NCBI GenBank assembly: GCA_017430455.1 | Contig: JAFRMX010000005.1 | Location: 1-64,000 of the forward strand | Reading direction: 5' to 3' | Source: Oscillospiraceae bacterium | GTDB lineage: Bacteria; Bacillota; Clostridia; Oscillospirales; Oscillospiraceae | Length of the DNA: 64,000 nt | Shown here: in pieces, positions 52,693 to 62,025 of the stretch | Position numbering within the stretch: the stretch's first letter is position 1 | Layout: every line of letters starts with the position of its first letter | Notes under the pieces: generated by a model | The model's input: only the letters and a program-made list of their open reading frames with translations | Database searches by the model: none | What the model was told of the DNA's origin: nothing | Program-made: the position numbers and the translations under genes

Positions 52693-53199
52693 TTGAAGAA
52701 ACTCACTGTAAAAACAATGACAGTATGCGCGATGCTTGTCGCCGTGCATGTGCTTCTGTCCAGAATACTGTCGGTCAATGCCTGGAATATGAAGATAGGC
52801 CTTGCCTTCCTGCCTGTATACGCAGCTGCATATCTTTATGGGCCGTGGATTGCTGCGATCGTCGGAGGGCTTGGGGATCTTATCGGCGCTTTGATATTCC
52901 CGATAGGACCGTATTTTCCGGGCTTTACATTAAGCTGCGCGCTTACAGGGGTGATTTTTGGTCTGCTTTTAAAAGGCGGAAAGCCGCTTAAAAGCGTTAT
53001 TGCGGCAGCTGCAATGGATCAGGTGTTTATTGGCCTCCTTATGAATACTTTCTGGATATCGTTGCTCTACGGAAGTCCGTTCCTTCAGCTTATGGAGATA
53101 CGGGCGGTACAGGCAGCCATCATGTTTATCCTGGAGACTGTCGTCATCAGATTGATGGATGTCCCGATGAAGAAAGCTGCAAAATACTGCTATGAGTGA
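52693..53199 (+). CDS. ECF transporter S component, folate type (FolT-like)
   Basis: A 168-residue membrane protein with about five to six helices. The pattern ARILSVNA-type start (VLLSRILSVNAWNMKIGLAFLP), GPWIAAIVGGLGDLIGAL and GPYFPGFTLSCALTG match folate-family S components. It would bind the vitamin and use shared EcfA/A'/T energising subunits encoded elsewhere. TTG start at 52693 after AGGGGAAA. Overlaps the next gene by 8 bases. Confidence 0.88.
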   Translation: MKKLTVKTMTVCAMLVAVHVLLSRILSVNAWNMKIGLAFLPVYAAAYLYGPWIAAIVGGLGDLIGALIFPIGPYFPGFTLSCALTGVIFGLLLKGGKPLKSVIAAAAMDQVFIGLLMNTFWISLLYGSPFLQLMEIRAVQAAIMFILETVVIRLMDVPMKKAAKYCYE

Positions 53200-53893
53200 A
53201 CTGTGGAAAAACGGCCCCTCTTTCGAAGACGGCAGTTTTAAGGTCAGCACAGACAGCGTGCTGCTTGCTTCCTTTGCTTCCCCGAAAGGGAAAAACGGAA
53301 TAGATATCGGCTGCGGCAGCGGGATTATTTCTCTTATTATGCTTTGCACCAATGAAACCCTTCATATGACAGGAATAGATGTCAATGAAGATGCCGCTGA
53401 AACGGCATCTTCAAACATACAGAGGAACGGTCTTTCTTCGCGATATAATGTTATTTGCGGGGATATCAGAGAACACCGGATGCTTTTTAATACCGGATCT
53501 TTCGATTTTGCAGTCTGCAATCCGCCGTATTATCCCGAGAACAGCGGGAAACTGTCCTCTGACACGAAAAAGGCTCTGGCTCGCGGGGAAACCCTCTGCA
53601 CTCTGGGCGATATCTGCAAGGCTGCAGCTTATCTCCTCCCGACGGGCGGCAGCTTTTATCTTGTACACAAGCCGGAACGCTTGCCAGAGATATTCTGCAC
53701 CATGACAAAATACTCAATAGAACCGAAGAGACTCCGGGAAGTTCAGTACAGAATCGGCAGAGCCCCAAGCCTTGTGCTGATCGAAGGCAGAAGAGGAGGC
53801 AGGAAAGGACTTATTATCGAATCTCCGCTGATCCTCACAAATGATGACGGGACCGAGACGGAAGAAGTACTTGAAATATACAGAAGAGCATAA
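53192..53893 (+). CDS. tRNA1(Val) adenine-37 N6-methyltransferase-like protein
   Basis: A 233-residue SAM-dependent methyltransferase. SAM motif DIGCGSGI (about 37-44), acidic strand GIDVNEDA (about 62-69), and catalytic NPPYY (about 110-114) typical of N6-adenine methylation; the remainder follows the YfiC/TrmN6/YabB family. Last gene of the operon; a strong terminator follows. Confidence 0.88.
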   Translation: MSELWKNGPSFEDGSFKVSTDSVLLASFASPKGKNGIDIGCGSGIISLIMLCTNETLHMTGIDVNEDAAETASSNIQRNGLSSRYNVICGDIREHRMLFNTGSFDFAVCNPPYYPENSGKLSSDTKKALARGETLCTLGDICKAAAYLLPTGGSFYLVHKPERLPEIFCTMTKYSIEPKRLREVQYRIGRAPSLVLIEGRRGGRKGLIIESPLILTNDDGTETEEVLEIYRRA

Positions 53894-53928
53894 AATAAAA
53901 CAGGCAGCATATGCTGCCTGTTTTATTT
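53893..53928. terminator. Bidirectional terminator
   Basis: A perfect 36-bp palindrome built from AAATAAAACAGGCAGCAT and its complement, with T-rich ends on both strands. It serves the methyltransferase gene and the convergent ferredoxin gene. Confidence 0.92.
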
Positions 53929-53936
53929 ACAAGCGA

Positions 53937-54107
53937 TTATTCCTCGATGATCGCTTCTGCCGGGCACTGAGCCGCACAGGAGCCGCACTGAAGGCACAAA
54001 TCCTGGTTGATCTCGTAGTGGAGCTCGCCCATGCTGATCGCTTCTGCCGGGCACTGAGCTGCACAGGAACCGCAGCTGAGGCACTCGTCTGTAATTACAT
54101 ACGCCAT
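53937..54107 (-). CDS. 2[4Fe-4S] ferredoxin
   Basis: A 56-residue clostridial-type ferredoxin starting MAYVITDECLSCGSC after GGAGG. Two CxxCxxCxxxCP cluster motifs (Cys9, 12, 15, 19 and Cys38, 41, 44, 48). It carries low-potential electrons, for instance for the hydrogenase encoded downstream. The two halves share the identical peptide CGSCAAQCPAEAI and are close at DNA level too (53948-53997 versus 54035-54084). Single-gene unit with a terminator. Confidence 0.97.
   Translation of the reverse strand: MAYVITDECLSCGSCAAQCPAEAISMGELHYEINQDLCLQCGSCAAQCPAEAIIEE
53948..54084 (-). repeat. Internal DNA repeat of the ferredoxin gene
   Basis: Two 50-bp copies, 53948-53997 and 54035-54084, 87 bp (29 codons) apart. 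The first 40 bases differ at only two positions. They encode the two cluster-binding halves. Confidence 0.8.
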
Positions 54108-54211
54108 AATATAAACCTCCGTAAAATTGGCCCTTCCTAAGCCTTTTCAGCTACATTATAGCAAAAGAGCCTTAAAAATCAATAACCAAATTGTAAATAC
54201 GATTACAGAAT

Positions 54212-54242
54212 AAACCTCCCCGACTTTTCGGGGAGGTTTAAA
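54212..54242. terminator. Terminator downstream of the NSS transporter
   Basis: Stem AAACCTCCCCG / CGGGGAGGTTT (54212-54222 and 54229-54239), with A/T-rich flanks giving a T-run on the minus strand after the transporter gene. Confidence 0.8.
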
Positions 54243-54277
54243 TTGATTTTATAATGACCGATCAGATTTTAATTCTA

Positions 54278-55759
54278 TCAGAACCAGCCGAAACCGAAGA
54301 AGCCGTCGACCTGTGCAAGCAGAATAAAGAACATGCCGATCGGGGTTACATAGCGCAGGCAGAACTGCCAGAAGCCGTATATCTTACCACTGTAACCGGA
54401 TTCAACTTCGCCCTTGAGCCGATCGAAAACAGGCTTTCCGTCGATTTTTTCCCAGCCTATCATAATTGCGCAGAGCATGGCGCCGAGAGGCATCGCTATA
54501 CCTTCAGACCATACATCCATGAAGTCCAGCCAGCAGTCGTTCCAGCCGGCGATCTTGCTCTCTGCCATGCCGAAGAACTGCCATGGGGCAAATCCGTTTT
54601 CACCGAGGCCGTCAGCGGCGACAAGACAGGCAACTAGAGCGATGATCACGCTGACGAGAGTAACGGTGCGGTGACGGCTGATCTCTTTGCCCTTAGCGCT
54701 CGCGTGGTCTATAAAGGTTACGGAAACAGCCTCTATGAGCGAGATAGCCGAAGAAATTGCGGCGAGCAGAACAAGAACAAAGAAGATGACGCCGAATACG
54801 CCGCCGAGCGAGCCCATGTTGGCAAATACATCCTGCAGAGTTTTGAAGAGAAGTCCCGGGCCGCTGAGGCCGATCTCATTTACGGGAACGCCGTTGTTTA
54901 TTCCGTTGGCGACAGCCGCGGGGATAACTGCAAGACCTGCCATGATAGCTATAAGAGTATCGGCTATGACTATGATTATCGAGTTTTTCGTGAGATTCTC
55001 ACCCTTGCCGAGATAGGAGCCGTAGGTGATCATGGCTCCCATTGCCAGAGACAGCGAGAAGAACATCTGACCGCCCGCAGTTGCGAGGATCGAAATAAAG
55101 CTCGGAGTCTTCTCTATGAAGCCTGCCTTTACAGCGTAACCGGGTACAAACATGAATTTGAGGCCTTCTCCGGCGTTCGGCAGAGTCCACGCTCTGATAA
55201 TGATGATTACGAGCATTATCGCCAGAGCCGGCATACCGACCTTATTGAACTTCTCGATACCGCCTGCTACGCCACCCATGTTTATGAGCCAGCAGATGAG
55301 CATAAAGAGTATCATAACCCCGATCTGCCCTATGGGACTTGTAAGCATAGCACCGAAAGACGCGCTGCCGGCAGGGCCGCCTGCGAAGATACCGATCAGG
55401 TTAATAATTATGTACCAGATGCAGTATCCGCCGAGGACGGAATAGAAGGTCATAATAAGGAAGGGAGCTATTACGGCAAGCCAGCCGACCCATTTGAACT
55501 TCTTGGATATCCTCTTGTAGGCGTTGACAGGGCCGCATCCGGTGTTGCGCCCGAGTGAAAGCTCGGCAAGCATTATGGGAAGACCGACAAAGATAGCAAG
55601 AGCGAGGTAGACCAGCAGGAATGTAAGCCCGCCGCACTTACCCATTTTGTACGGGAAACCCCAGATGTTTCCGAGACCGACAGCAGAACCTATGGCAGAA
55701 AGCAAGAATCCTATATTGCTTCCCCATGAACCGCGTACGTTAACATTTTTCTCGTCCAT
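54278..55759 (-). CDS. Sodium-dependent transporter, NSS/SNF family
   Basis: A 493-residue LeuT-fold symporter with about 11-12 helices. The TM1 sodium/substrate motif GSAVGLGNIWGFPY is near the N-terminus (about 21-34). The substrate is probably an amino acid or amine. Start ATG 55759 is fixed by GGAGG seven bases upstream; a reading from 55777 would include the ribosome binding site. Monocistronic. Its sodium dependence fits an ion-gradient economy with the Mrp-type genes nearby, but no direct link is shown. Confidence 0.93.
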   Translation of the reverse strand: MDEKNVNVRGSWGSNIGFLLSAIGSAVGLGNIWGFPYKMGKCGGLTFLLVYLALAIFVGLPIMLAELSLGRNTGCGPVNAYKRISKKFKWVGWLAVIAPFLIMTFYSVLGGYCIWYIIINLIGIFAGGPAGSASFGAMLTSPIGQIGVMILFMLICWLINMGGVAGGIEKFNKVGMPALAIMLVIIIIRAWTLPNAGEGLKFMFVPGYAVKAGFIEKTPSFISILATAGGQMFFSLSLAMGAMITYGSYLGKGENLTKNSIIIVIADTLIAIMAGLAVIPAAVANGINNGVPVNEIGLSGPGLLFKTLQDVFANMGSLGGVFGVIFFVLVLLAAISSAISLIEAVSVTFIDHASAKGKEISRHRTVTLVSVIIALVACLVAADGLGENGFAPWQFFGMAESKIAGWNDCWLDFMDVWSEGIAMPLGAMLCAIMIGWEKIDGKPVFDRLKGEVESGYSGKIYGFWQFCLRYVTPIGMFFILLAQVDGFFGFGWF

Positions 55760-56058
55760 TTGATTTCCTCCATTCATTAATAATTTTTGTAATTACTGTC
55801 CGTGCGGGAATTAAATGATATTCTTCGATCTTCTGATTTTTGAAAACAATCCCGCATCGTACATTCAGTATCTAATAATTTACACCATAATCACAAAATT
55901 TACAACATTTTTGTTCATAGTTTATTCATTATTTTTTTCACAAACAGGACAGGTTAAAAAACAGACTGATTTAAAAAGAATATTATTTTCTTTTGACCGT
56001 TGCAGTGCTATAATATTGTAGATTAATTGACAAAGTATGCCGTGGGAGCAGAAAAGCC
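55760..56058. other. AT-rich divergent intergenic region
   Basis: 299 bases between the NSS transporter and hypF. I see no open reading frame with coding character, no tRNA-like cloverleaf and no riboswitch core. The transporter Shine-Dalgarno lies at one end and an extended -10 for hypF at the other; the middle (55860-55990) is very AT-rich. Confidence 0.6.
56006..56014 (+). promoter_or_regulatory. Extended -10 promoter upstream of hypF
   Basis: TGC followed by TATAAT (56009-56014) forms an extended -10 element; no good -35 box lies 16-18 bp upstream. It would transcribe the hyp-hydrogenase operon, with a leader of about 38 bases. Confidence 0.5.
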
Positions 56059-58308
56059 TTGGAGCACGCGGATCTAAAAGTTCATGGAATAGTTCAGGGG
56101 GTCGGGTTCCGCCCTTTCATCCACAAGCAGGTACGCTTTCTGAAGCTCACGGGATTTATAAAGAACACTTCTTCGGGGGTCGAGCTGGAGCTTGAGGGGG
56201 AGAAAAAGGATCTGCAGGAGTTTATTAATACTCTTCCGGAAAGAGCTCCGAAGCTTGCAGTAATCGAGAAGGTCGAATACAGTTTTTCGGATAAGCTTAA
56301 GAATTTTAAAGGGTTCGAGATAAAACAGAGCAAAACGGAAGCCTTCAGAAACACCCTTATTTCTCCGGATATATGCATTTGCGAAGATTGTCTGCGGGAG
56401 CTTAGGGATCCTTTCGACAGAAGATACAGATATCCTTTTATAAACTGCACAAACTGCGGGCCGAGATTTACAATTATCAAGGATGTACCATACGACAGAG
56501 CAAAGACCTCGATGTCCGCTTTTCCGATGTGCGATGCGTGTGACAGGGAATATCATGATATAGAAAACCGGCGTTACCATGCCCAGCCGGACTGCTGCCC
56601 GGACTGCGGGCCGCATGTGTTTTTCATGGATGCCGAGGTAAGAGAAGTTCCAGGGGATGCGATAGAGAATGCACGGAAGCTGATAAAAAACGGCTTCATT
56701 GTGGCAGTAAAGGGACTTGGCGGAATCCATCTGGCATGCAGGGCCGATACGCCCGAGACGGCTTTGGAGCTCAGACACAGAAAGCAGAGGGATGAAAAGC
56801 CGTTCGCCCTTATGTGCAGAGATACAGAAAGCGCTGAAAAGATCTGCGATATTTCAGATGATGAAAGAAGGATCCTTGAAAGCCCGCAGAGGCCGATAGT
56901 CCTGCTTCAGAAGAAAGAAAAAGGTCTTTGGCATATAAGCGAAAATAATTCTGTCGGGGTGATGCTCCCCTATACGCCTCTTCATTATCTGCTGTTCGGC
57001 GAGGATATCGAGGCTCTTATAATGACCAGCGCCAACATATCGGATACCCCTATATTGTACGACAACATACAGGCACTGGAAAAATTAAGAGGTATTGCTG
57101 ACGGGTTCCTTCTGCATAACAGGGATATCCGGACCAGATGCGATGATTCCCTGTGCAGGGTATATGAAGGCAGAGAGTACTTCATAAGAAGATCCAGAGG
57201 ATATGTTCCCTTTCCAATAAAGAGAGAGAAAAACATGGGAATGCTTCTTGCCTGCGGAGCGGAGCAGAAGGCAAGCTTTTCCCTTTCAAAAGATGATTAT
57301 GTATTTCCCTGCCAGCATATCGGGGATCTGAAAAATCTTGAAACGCTGTCGCTGTATGAAACCCAGATAAGCCATTTTGAAAGGCTCTTCGACATTGTTC
57401 CTAAAGCGATCGCCTGCGATCTGCATCCGGACTATATGTCTTCCGAATATGCGGAAAAAAGGGCAAAGGCCGAAAATATACCGCTGTTAAAGATCCAGCA
57501 CCACCACGCTCATATGACTTCATGCATGGCTGACAATTTTCTGTCCGGTGATGTTATCGGCATAATCTGGGACGGGACAGGGCTCGGAACAGACGGGACT
57601 TCCTGGGGAGGAGAATTCCTGACAGGAGGGTTTGAAGGCTTTGAGAGAGCGGGGCATATAAGGCCGATAAAGCTTATAGGCGGGGACAAAGCGGCAGAAG
57701 AGATCTCCAGAACAGCTTTTTACATGCTGAAAGATTCCGGATGTGATACGGAAAGCACCGAAAACAGCGAATTGTATTCGAGAATGCTCGAAGCAGACAT
57801 AAACTGCCCTGTTTCAACAGGCATGGGAAGACTTTTCGACGGAGTCGCCTCAATAATCGGGATAAAAAGCACCTGCAGTTATGAAGGCCAGGGGGCAATT
57901 CTTCTTGAAGCGGCTGCTGCAGAGGGAATTACGGATATATATACTGTCAGCATAAAAGACAAAGTTTTTGACTGGCGGAATATGGTAAGAGAGATATGTT
58001 CTGACCTGCAGCATTCGGCGGGAAAAGACGTTATTTCCGCCAAATTTATGAATACGATCATTCATATGGCGGTTTTGATATGCCGGAATATAAGAGAAGA
58101 AAAAGGGCTAAACAGAGTCTGCCTGTCCGGCGGGACCTTTCAGAATATGTATATATTAAGAAGGCTTCCGAAAGCGCTGGAGGAATCAGGGTTTGAGGTC
58201 TACACACACCGGCGTGTATCGTGCAATGATGAAGGGCTGTCTCTCGGGCAGATAGCAATTTTAAACGAGGTTTACAATGTGTCTGGCAATTCCATTAAGA
58301 ATTATTGA
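56059..58308 (+). CDS. hypF: Carbamoyltransferase HypF
   Basis: A 749-residue enzyme making the thiocarboxamide on HypE that becomes the cyanide ligands of the [NiFe] site. Domains in order: acylphosphatase (VQGVGFRPF, about 10-18), zinc-finger pair with CEDC and CTNCG (about 107-195), YrdC-like (about 200-370), and Kae1-like carbamoyltransferase with HHHAHM (about 482-487). Start is TTG 56059, with GGGAGCA upstream and the family N-terminus. Confidence 0.96.
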   Translation: MEHADLKVHGIVQGVGFRPFIHKQVRFLKLTGFIKNTSSGVELELEGEKKDLQEFINTLPERAPKLAVIEKVEYSFSDKLKNFKGFEIKQSKTEAFRNTLISPDICICEDCLRELRDPFDRRYRYPFINCTNCGPRFTIIKDVPYDRAKTSMSAFPMCDACDREYHDIENRRYHAQPDCCPDCGPHVFFMDAEVREVPGDAIENARKLIKNGFIVAVKGLGGIHLACRADTPETALELRHRKQRDEKPFALMCRDTESAEKICDISDDERRILESPQRPIVLLQKKEKGLWHISENNSVGVMLPYTPLHYLLFGEDIEALIMTSANISDTPILYDNIQALEKLRGIADGFLLHNRDIRTRCDDSLCRVYEGREYFIRRSRGYVPFPIKREKNMGMLLACGAEQKASFSLSKDDYVFPCQHIGDLKNLETLSLYETQISHFERLFDIVPKAIACDLHPDYMSSEYAEKRAKAENIPLLKIQHHHAHMTSCMADNFLSGDVIGIIWDGTGLGTDGTSWGGEFLTGGFEGFERAGHIRPIKLIGGDKAAEEISRTAFYMLKDSGCDTESTENSELYSRMLEADINCPVSTGMGRLFDGVASIIGIKSTCSYEGQGAILLEAAAAEGITDIYTVSIKDKVFDWRNMVREICSDLQHSAGKDVISAKFMNTIIHMAVLICRNIREEKGLNRVCLSGGTFQNMYILRRLPKALEESGFEVYTHRRVSCNDEGLSLGQIAILNEVYNVSGNSIKNY

Positions 58309-58492
58309 AATAAAAGGCAACACCGCTGTCGGTGAAGCAAACGGCGTAAAACGAGAGATACGCGTGGATTTTATTAAAAATCCGAAGATAGGTGATTATG
58401 TAATCGTTCATGCCGGATTTGCAATAGAAAAACTGGCAGAGCAGCAGGCTCTGGATGATCTGGAAGCCTGGGAAGAGGTCCTGAATGCTTAA
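58277..58492 (+). CDS. hypC: Hydrogenase assembly chaperone HypC
   Basis: A 71-residue chaperone with the invariant N-terminal MCLAIP, whose Cys2 carries the Fe(CN)2CO unit with HypD. It overlaps the end of hypF by 32 bases and hypD by 8 bases. Confidence 0.96.
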   Translation: MCLAIPLRIIEIKGNTAVGEANGVKREIRVDFIKNPKIGDYVIVHAGFAIEKLAEQQALDDLEAWEEVLNA

Positions 58493-59528
58493 TGTTTTTG
58501 AGCTTGCCAACAGGATAAAAGAACTTGAGATGCCTCCGACAGTTATAATGGAGGTGTGCGGGACCCATACGATGGCAATAGCCGAAAACGGGATAAGATC
58601 TGTCCTTCCCCCGGAGATAAAGCTGGTCTCAGGTCCGGGATGTCCCGTGTGCGTAACACCGGCGTGTGAAATAGATGCCTATCTTAAGCTCTCCGAGGAT
58701 CCGGATAATGTCATTGCGACCTATGGCGACATGATCAGAGTTCCCGGGAGCACAAGAGGAGACAATCTCGCACTCAGAAGAGCGCGGGGTGCAAATGTTG
58801 AGGTGGTATACTCCCCTGCAGACGCCGTTGAAATCGCAAAGGACAATCCGGAGAAAAATGTGATATTTCTCGGCGTTGGCTTTGAAACATCAGCGCCGGG
58901 GACTGCAGCGGCTTCAAAGACGGCGCGGGAAGAAGGCATATCAAATTTTTCTGTGTACACAATGCTTAAAACCTGTGAACCGGTGCTGAGAACACTCTGC
59001 GAACAGAAAGATTTCGAAGTGAAGGGTTTTCTGTGCCCCGGGCATGTGGCGACGATAATCGGAGCAAAGGGATTCGAATTTCTTTCGAAGGACTATGGAA
59101 TACCGGGAGTTGTCTCAGGATTTGAGGGAGAAGATATCCTGCTTTCGATATATCTGCTGTTGAGGCAGATCAAAGACGGGAATGCGCAGATCATCAACGA
59201 ATATACCAGAGGCGTCACATATGAAGGGAATGTTGAAGCGCAAAAAATAATGCGCGAGGAGTTCGATACATATGACGCGATATGGAGAGGCCTCGGGAAG
59301 ATAGAAAAAAGCGGCCTGCGGCTTAAAGAAGGAAACGCGCCGGTTATACCGTTGCCGGAGAAAGATACCCCGACAGGGTGCAGATGCGGAGATGTGATCT
59401 GCGGAAGACTTTCCCCAAAGGAATGTCCTATGTTTGGAAAGGTATGCACTCCTGAAGATCCTGTCGGCCCCTGTATGGTATCGTCGGAGGGGGCATGCAG
59501 TGCCTCATACAAATATGATTACACTTGA
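58485..59528 (+). CDS. hypD: Hydrogenase maturation factor HypD
   Basis: A 347-residue iron-sulfur protein that assembles the Fe(CN)2CO group with HypC. Family motifs: VCGTHT (about 24-29), SGPGCPVC (about 51-58), TYGDMIRVPGS, GFETSAP, and the C-terminal Cys-rich part binding a 4Fe-4S cluster (CRCGDVICG, CPMFGKVC). Confidence 0.96.
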   Translation: MLNVFELANRIKELEMPPTVIMEVCGTHTMAIAENGIRSVLPPEIKLVSGPGCPVCVTPACEIDAYLKLSEDPDNVIATYGDMIRVPGSTRGDNLALRRARGANVEVVYSPADAVEIAKDNPEKNVIFLGVGFETSAPGTAAASKTAREEGISNFSVYTMLKTCEPVLRTLCEQKDFEVKGFLCPGHVATIIGAKGFEFLSKDYGIPGVVSGFEGEDILLSIYLLLRQIKDGNAQIINEYTRGVTYEGNVEAQKIMREEFDTYDAIWRGLGKIEKSGLRLKEGNAPVIPLPEKDTPTGCRCGDVICGRLSPKECPMFGKVCTPEDPVGPCMVSSEGACSASYKYDYT

Positions 59529-60510
59529 TTACGGGAGCGGCGGAAAGAAGACTTCCGCGCTCATAGAGAACCTGATAGTGCCCGCAATGAACAGCGAAGA
59601 GCTCTCCCAGCTCGGAGACGGAGCTGTAATAAAAGGGGCAGAGGAGCTTGCCTTTTCAACAGACAGCTTTGTTGTGGACCCTGTTTTCTTCCCGGGCGGA
59701 GATATCGGAAAACTCAGTATCTGCGGAACCGTAAATGACCTCGCGATGTGCGGAGCGGAGCCCAAATATCTGTCGCTGAGTTTTATTATAGAAGAAGGGC
59801 TGGCGAAAGCCGATCTCGAAAAGATAGTAAGATCAATTGCCGAGACTGCCGAAAAAGCTAAGGTCAAAGTCGTAACGGGAGACACTAAAGTCGTTGAAAA
59901 GGGCAGAGGCGACAAGATATATATCAACACTTCAGGAATAGGATTTTTGAAGCACAGAGGCCTCTCGCCAAAAAATATAAGGCCGGGAGATATCGTTATC
60001 GTTTCTGGTACGGTCGGTGATCACGGAACAGCAGTAATGCTTGCAAGAAACAGACTTCTCGATGCAGATATCAAATCTGATTGTGCACCCCTGAATTTTC
60101 TGACCGAGAGACTGCTGTCAGCAATTCCTGAAGGTGAGGTCAGAGTCTTGAGAGATCCCACAAGAGGCGGGGTCGCAACGACATTGAATGAATTTATCGA
60201 TGGAACAGAATTGGGAATAGAGCTTCAAGAAAGCGCTGTTCCGGTAAGACCTGAAGTCAGATCTGCCTGCAATATGCTGGGGCTCGACCCCCTGTATTGT
60301 GCCAATGAAGGCAAGCTGCTGTGTGTTGTTTCGGGAGAGTACGGGAAGGCAGCGCTTGAGGCGATGAGAGCAGATGAAGCGGGGAAAGACGCTGCCGTTA
60401 TCGGAGATGTTACGGACAGTTTTCCCGGAAAAGTTATTGTCAGGACAAAGCTTGGCGGGACAAGGATAATCCAGAAGCTTGCCGGCGCCCAGCTTCCAAG
60501 AATATGTTAG
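59500..60510 (+). CDS. hypE: Carbamoyl dehydratase HypE
   Basis: A 336-residue AIR-synthase-like enzyme that dehydrates the thiocarboxamide to thiocyanate on its C-terminal cysteine; the protein ends in the required PRIC. DYGSGGKKT near the start, FSTDSFVV and GDTKVV are family motifs. GTG 59500 is chosen because GGAGGGGG (59486-59493) lies at the right distance; ATG 59515, five codons later, has no Shine-Dalgarno. The start overlaps hypD by 29 bases. Confidence 0.93.
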   Translation: MPHTNMITLDYGSGGKKTSALIENLIVPAMNSEELSQLGDGAVIKGAEELAFSTDSFVVDPVFFPGGDIGKLSICGTVNDLAMCGAEPKYLSLSFIIEEGLAKADLEKIVRSIAETAEKAKVKVVTGDTKVVEKGRGDKIYINTSGIGFLKHRGLSPKNIRPGDIVIVSGTVGDHGTAVMLARNRLLDADIKSDCAPLNFLTERLLSAIPEGEVRVLRDPTRGGVATTLNEFIDGTELGIELQESAVPVRPEVRSACNMLGLDPLYCANEGKLLCVVSGEYGKAALEAMRADEAGKDAAVIGDVTDSFPGKVIVRTKLGGTRIIQKLAGAQLPRIC

Positions 60511-60542
60511 CAAAAAAATAAGATAATAGAGAGGTGATTTTT

Positions 60543-60938
60543 TTGCAGGAGTACAAAAGAATCGATATCGGCAAAGATCAGATCGTACCTGTCGCAGAAA
60601 GAATGAGAAAAGAGGGCAAGTACCTTGTGATGATCCATGCTTTCCTTAACAAGGAAGGGGCAGTGGACATCTCATGGGACTATGCGGTCGACCCGGCGAT
60701 AGAGAGCTATCATGTCGTCGGCGAGACAGTTGTGCCCACGGTTTCAGACATCTACGACACAGCAGCATCCTGGCCGGAACGCGAACTCAACGAGCTTCTG
60801 GGCATTGAGTTTGAGGGCTTGGATATGTCAAAACGCCTCTTCCTTCCGGAGGATATGCTCGAAACGGAAGGAAAAGGACAGATATTCGTGATGCCCTTGA
60901 GTGAGCTTCGCGAAAAGAACGCAGGGAAGGAGGAGTGA
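60543..60938 (+). CDS. NuoC/MbhK-like subunit of group-4 hydrogenase
   Basis: A 131-residue soluble subunit related to the 30-kDa NuoC subunit of complex I. Visible family pattern: TVVPTVSDIYDTAASWPERELNELLGIEFEG. It would bridge the catalytic large subunit and the small iron-sulfur subunit. Start is TTG 60543 with GAGGTG (60531-60536); an apparent GTG start at 60534 lies inside that site. Its stop is one base before the large-subunit ATG. Confidence 0.88.
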   Translation: MQEYKRIDIGKDQIVPVAERMRKEGKYLVMIHAFLNKEGAVDISWDYAVDPAIESYHVVGETVVPTVSDIYDTAASWPERELNELLGIEFEGLDMSKRLFLPEDMLETEGKGQIFVMPLSELREKNAGKEE

Positions 60939-60939
60939 G

Positions 60940-62022
60940 ATGAGTTACATCATACCTATCGGGCCTTACCATCCTTCACTGGAGGAACCCATTCACGCAA
61001 AGCTCTACACTGAGGGCGAGGTAATCAAGGACGCGGAAGTCTTTGTCGGGTATAACCACAGAGGCATAGAAAAACTCGCGACCGAGCGCAACGCCATACA
61101 GACGCTTGTTCTGGTAGAGAGAGTTTGCGGTATCTGCTCGCATTCCCATGCATTTACTTACGCCATGGCCGTTGAAGCGATCAACCAGATCGAAGTACCG
61201 AAAAGAGGCCAGTATATCCGTGTTATTACTGCAGAACTCGAAAGGCTGCATTCCCACCTGCTCTGGATGGGTATCGCCTGCCATATAATCGGGCACGACA
61301 GTATGTTCATGCATATCTGGGATGAAAGAGAGCTTATAATGGATCTGCTCGAAAAGCTCTCCGGCAACAGAGTGAATTATGCTATGGTCACGATCGGAGG
61401 ATCCAGGCGTGATATTTCCGATGATCTCAGGAAAGAGATACTTGAAGGCTGTGCTGCGCTGAAAGCGCCTTTGGACCGCATAACCGAGATAGCGCTTACA
61501 GATAAGACGATCGCTATGCGAACAAAGGGAGTCGGTGTTCTTACAAAAGAAGACGCGATCCGGATGGGCGCTGTCGGGCCTCATGCAAGAGCATCAGGAG
61601 TCAAGATCGATGTAAGAAAGGATGCACCTTATTCATCCTACGACGATTTTGAGTTCGATATCCCGACTGTTGAAAGCGGAGACGTATTTGCAAGAGTTGT
61701 CGTAAGAGCGCTTGAATGCTATGAAAGCATTAAAATAATACAGCAGGCGCTTGAAAATCTTCCCGAAGGCCCGATAAACAACGGCAACAAACTTCCGAAG
61801 ATAAAGGAGGGGCAGACGGTTGCCCGCCACGAAGCGCCGAGAGGACAGCTCAGCCACATGGTGGTAGGAAACGGATCTCTTACCAATCACAGGGTAAGCA
61901 TTCATGTTCCTTCATACAAGAACACCCCGACTGTCCCGCACATGCTCAGAAATAACACAGTTGCCGATGCAGGTCTCATAATCGCGAGCATAGATCCGTG
62001 TTTCTCATGCCTTGACAGATAA
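60940..62022 (+). CDS. Group-4 membrane-bound [NiFe] hydrogenase, catalytic large subunit
   Basis: A 360-residue subunit carrying the [NiFe] centre. Both metal motifs are complete: RVCGICSHSH (Cys63, Cys66) and DPCFSCLDR (Cys354, Cys357). That distinguishes a true hydrogenase from NuoD/MbxL-type relatives that have lost these cysteines. Size matches EchE/CooH/MbhL-like proteins. The chain ends at Arg360 of the second motif, so there is no C-terminal extension to be removed by a maturation protease. AAGGAGGAG precedes ATG 60940. hypA follows four bases after its stop. Confidence 0.95.
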   Translation: MSYIIPIGPYHPSLEEPIHAKLYTEGEVIKDAEVFVGYNHRGIEKLATERNAIQTLVLVERVCGICSHSHAFTYAMAVEAINQIEVPKRGQYIRVITAELERLHSHLLWMGIACHIIGHDSMFMHIWDERELIMDLLEKLSGNRVNYAMVTIGGSRRDISDDLRKEILEGCAALKAPLDRITEIALTDKTIAMRTKGVGVLTKEDAIRMGAVGPHARASGVKIDVRKDAPYSSYDDFEFDIPTVESGDVFARVVVRALECYESIKIIQQALENLPEGPINNGNKLPKIKEGQTVARHEAPRGQLSHMVVGNGSLTNHRVSIHVPSYKNTPTVPHMLRNNTVADAGLIIASIDPCFSCLDR

Positions 62023-62025
62023 GCA

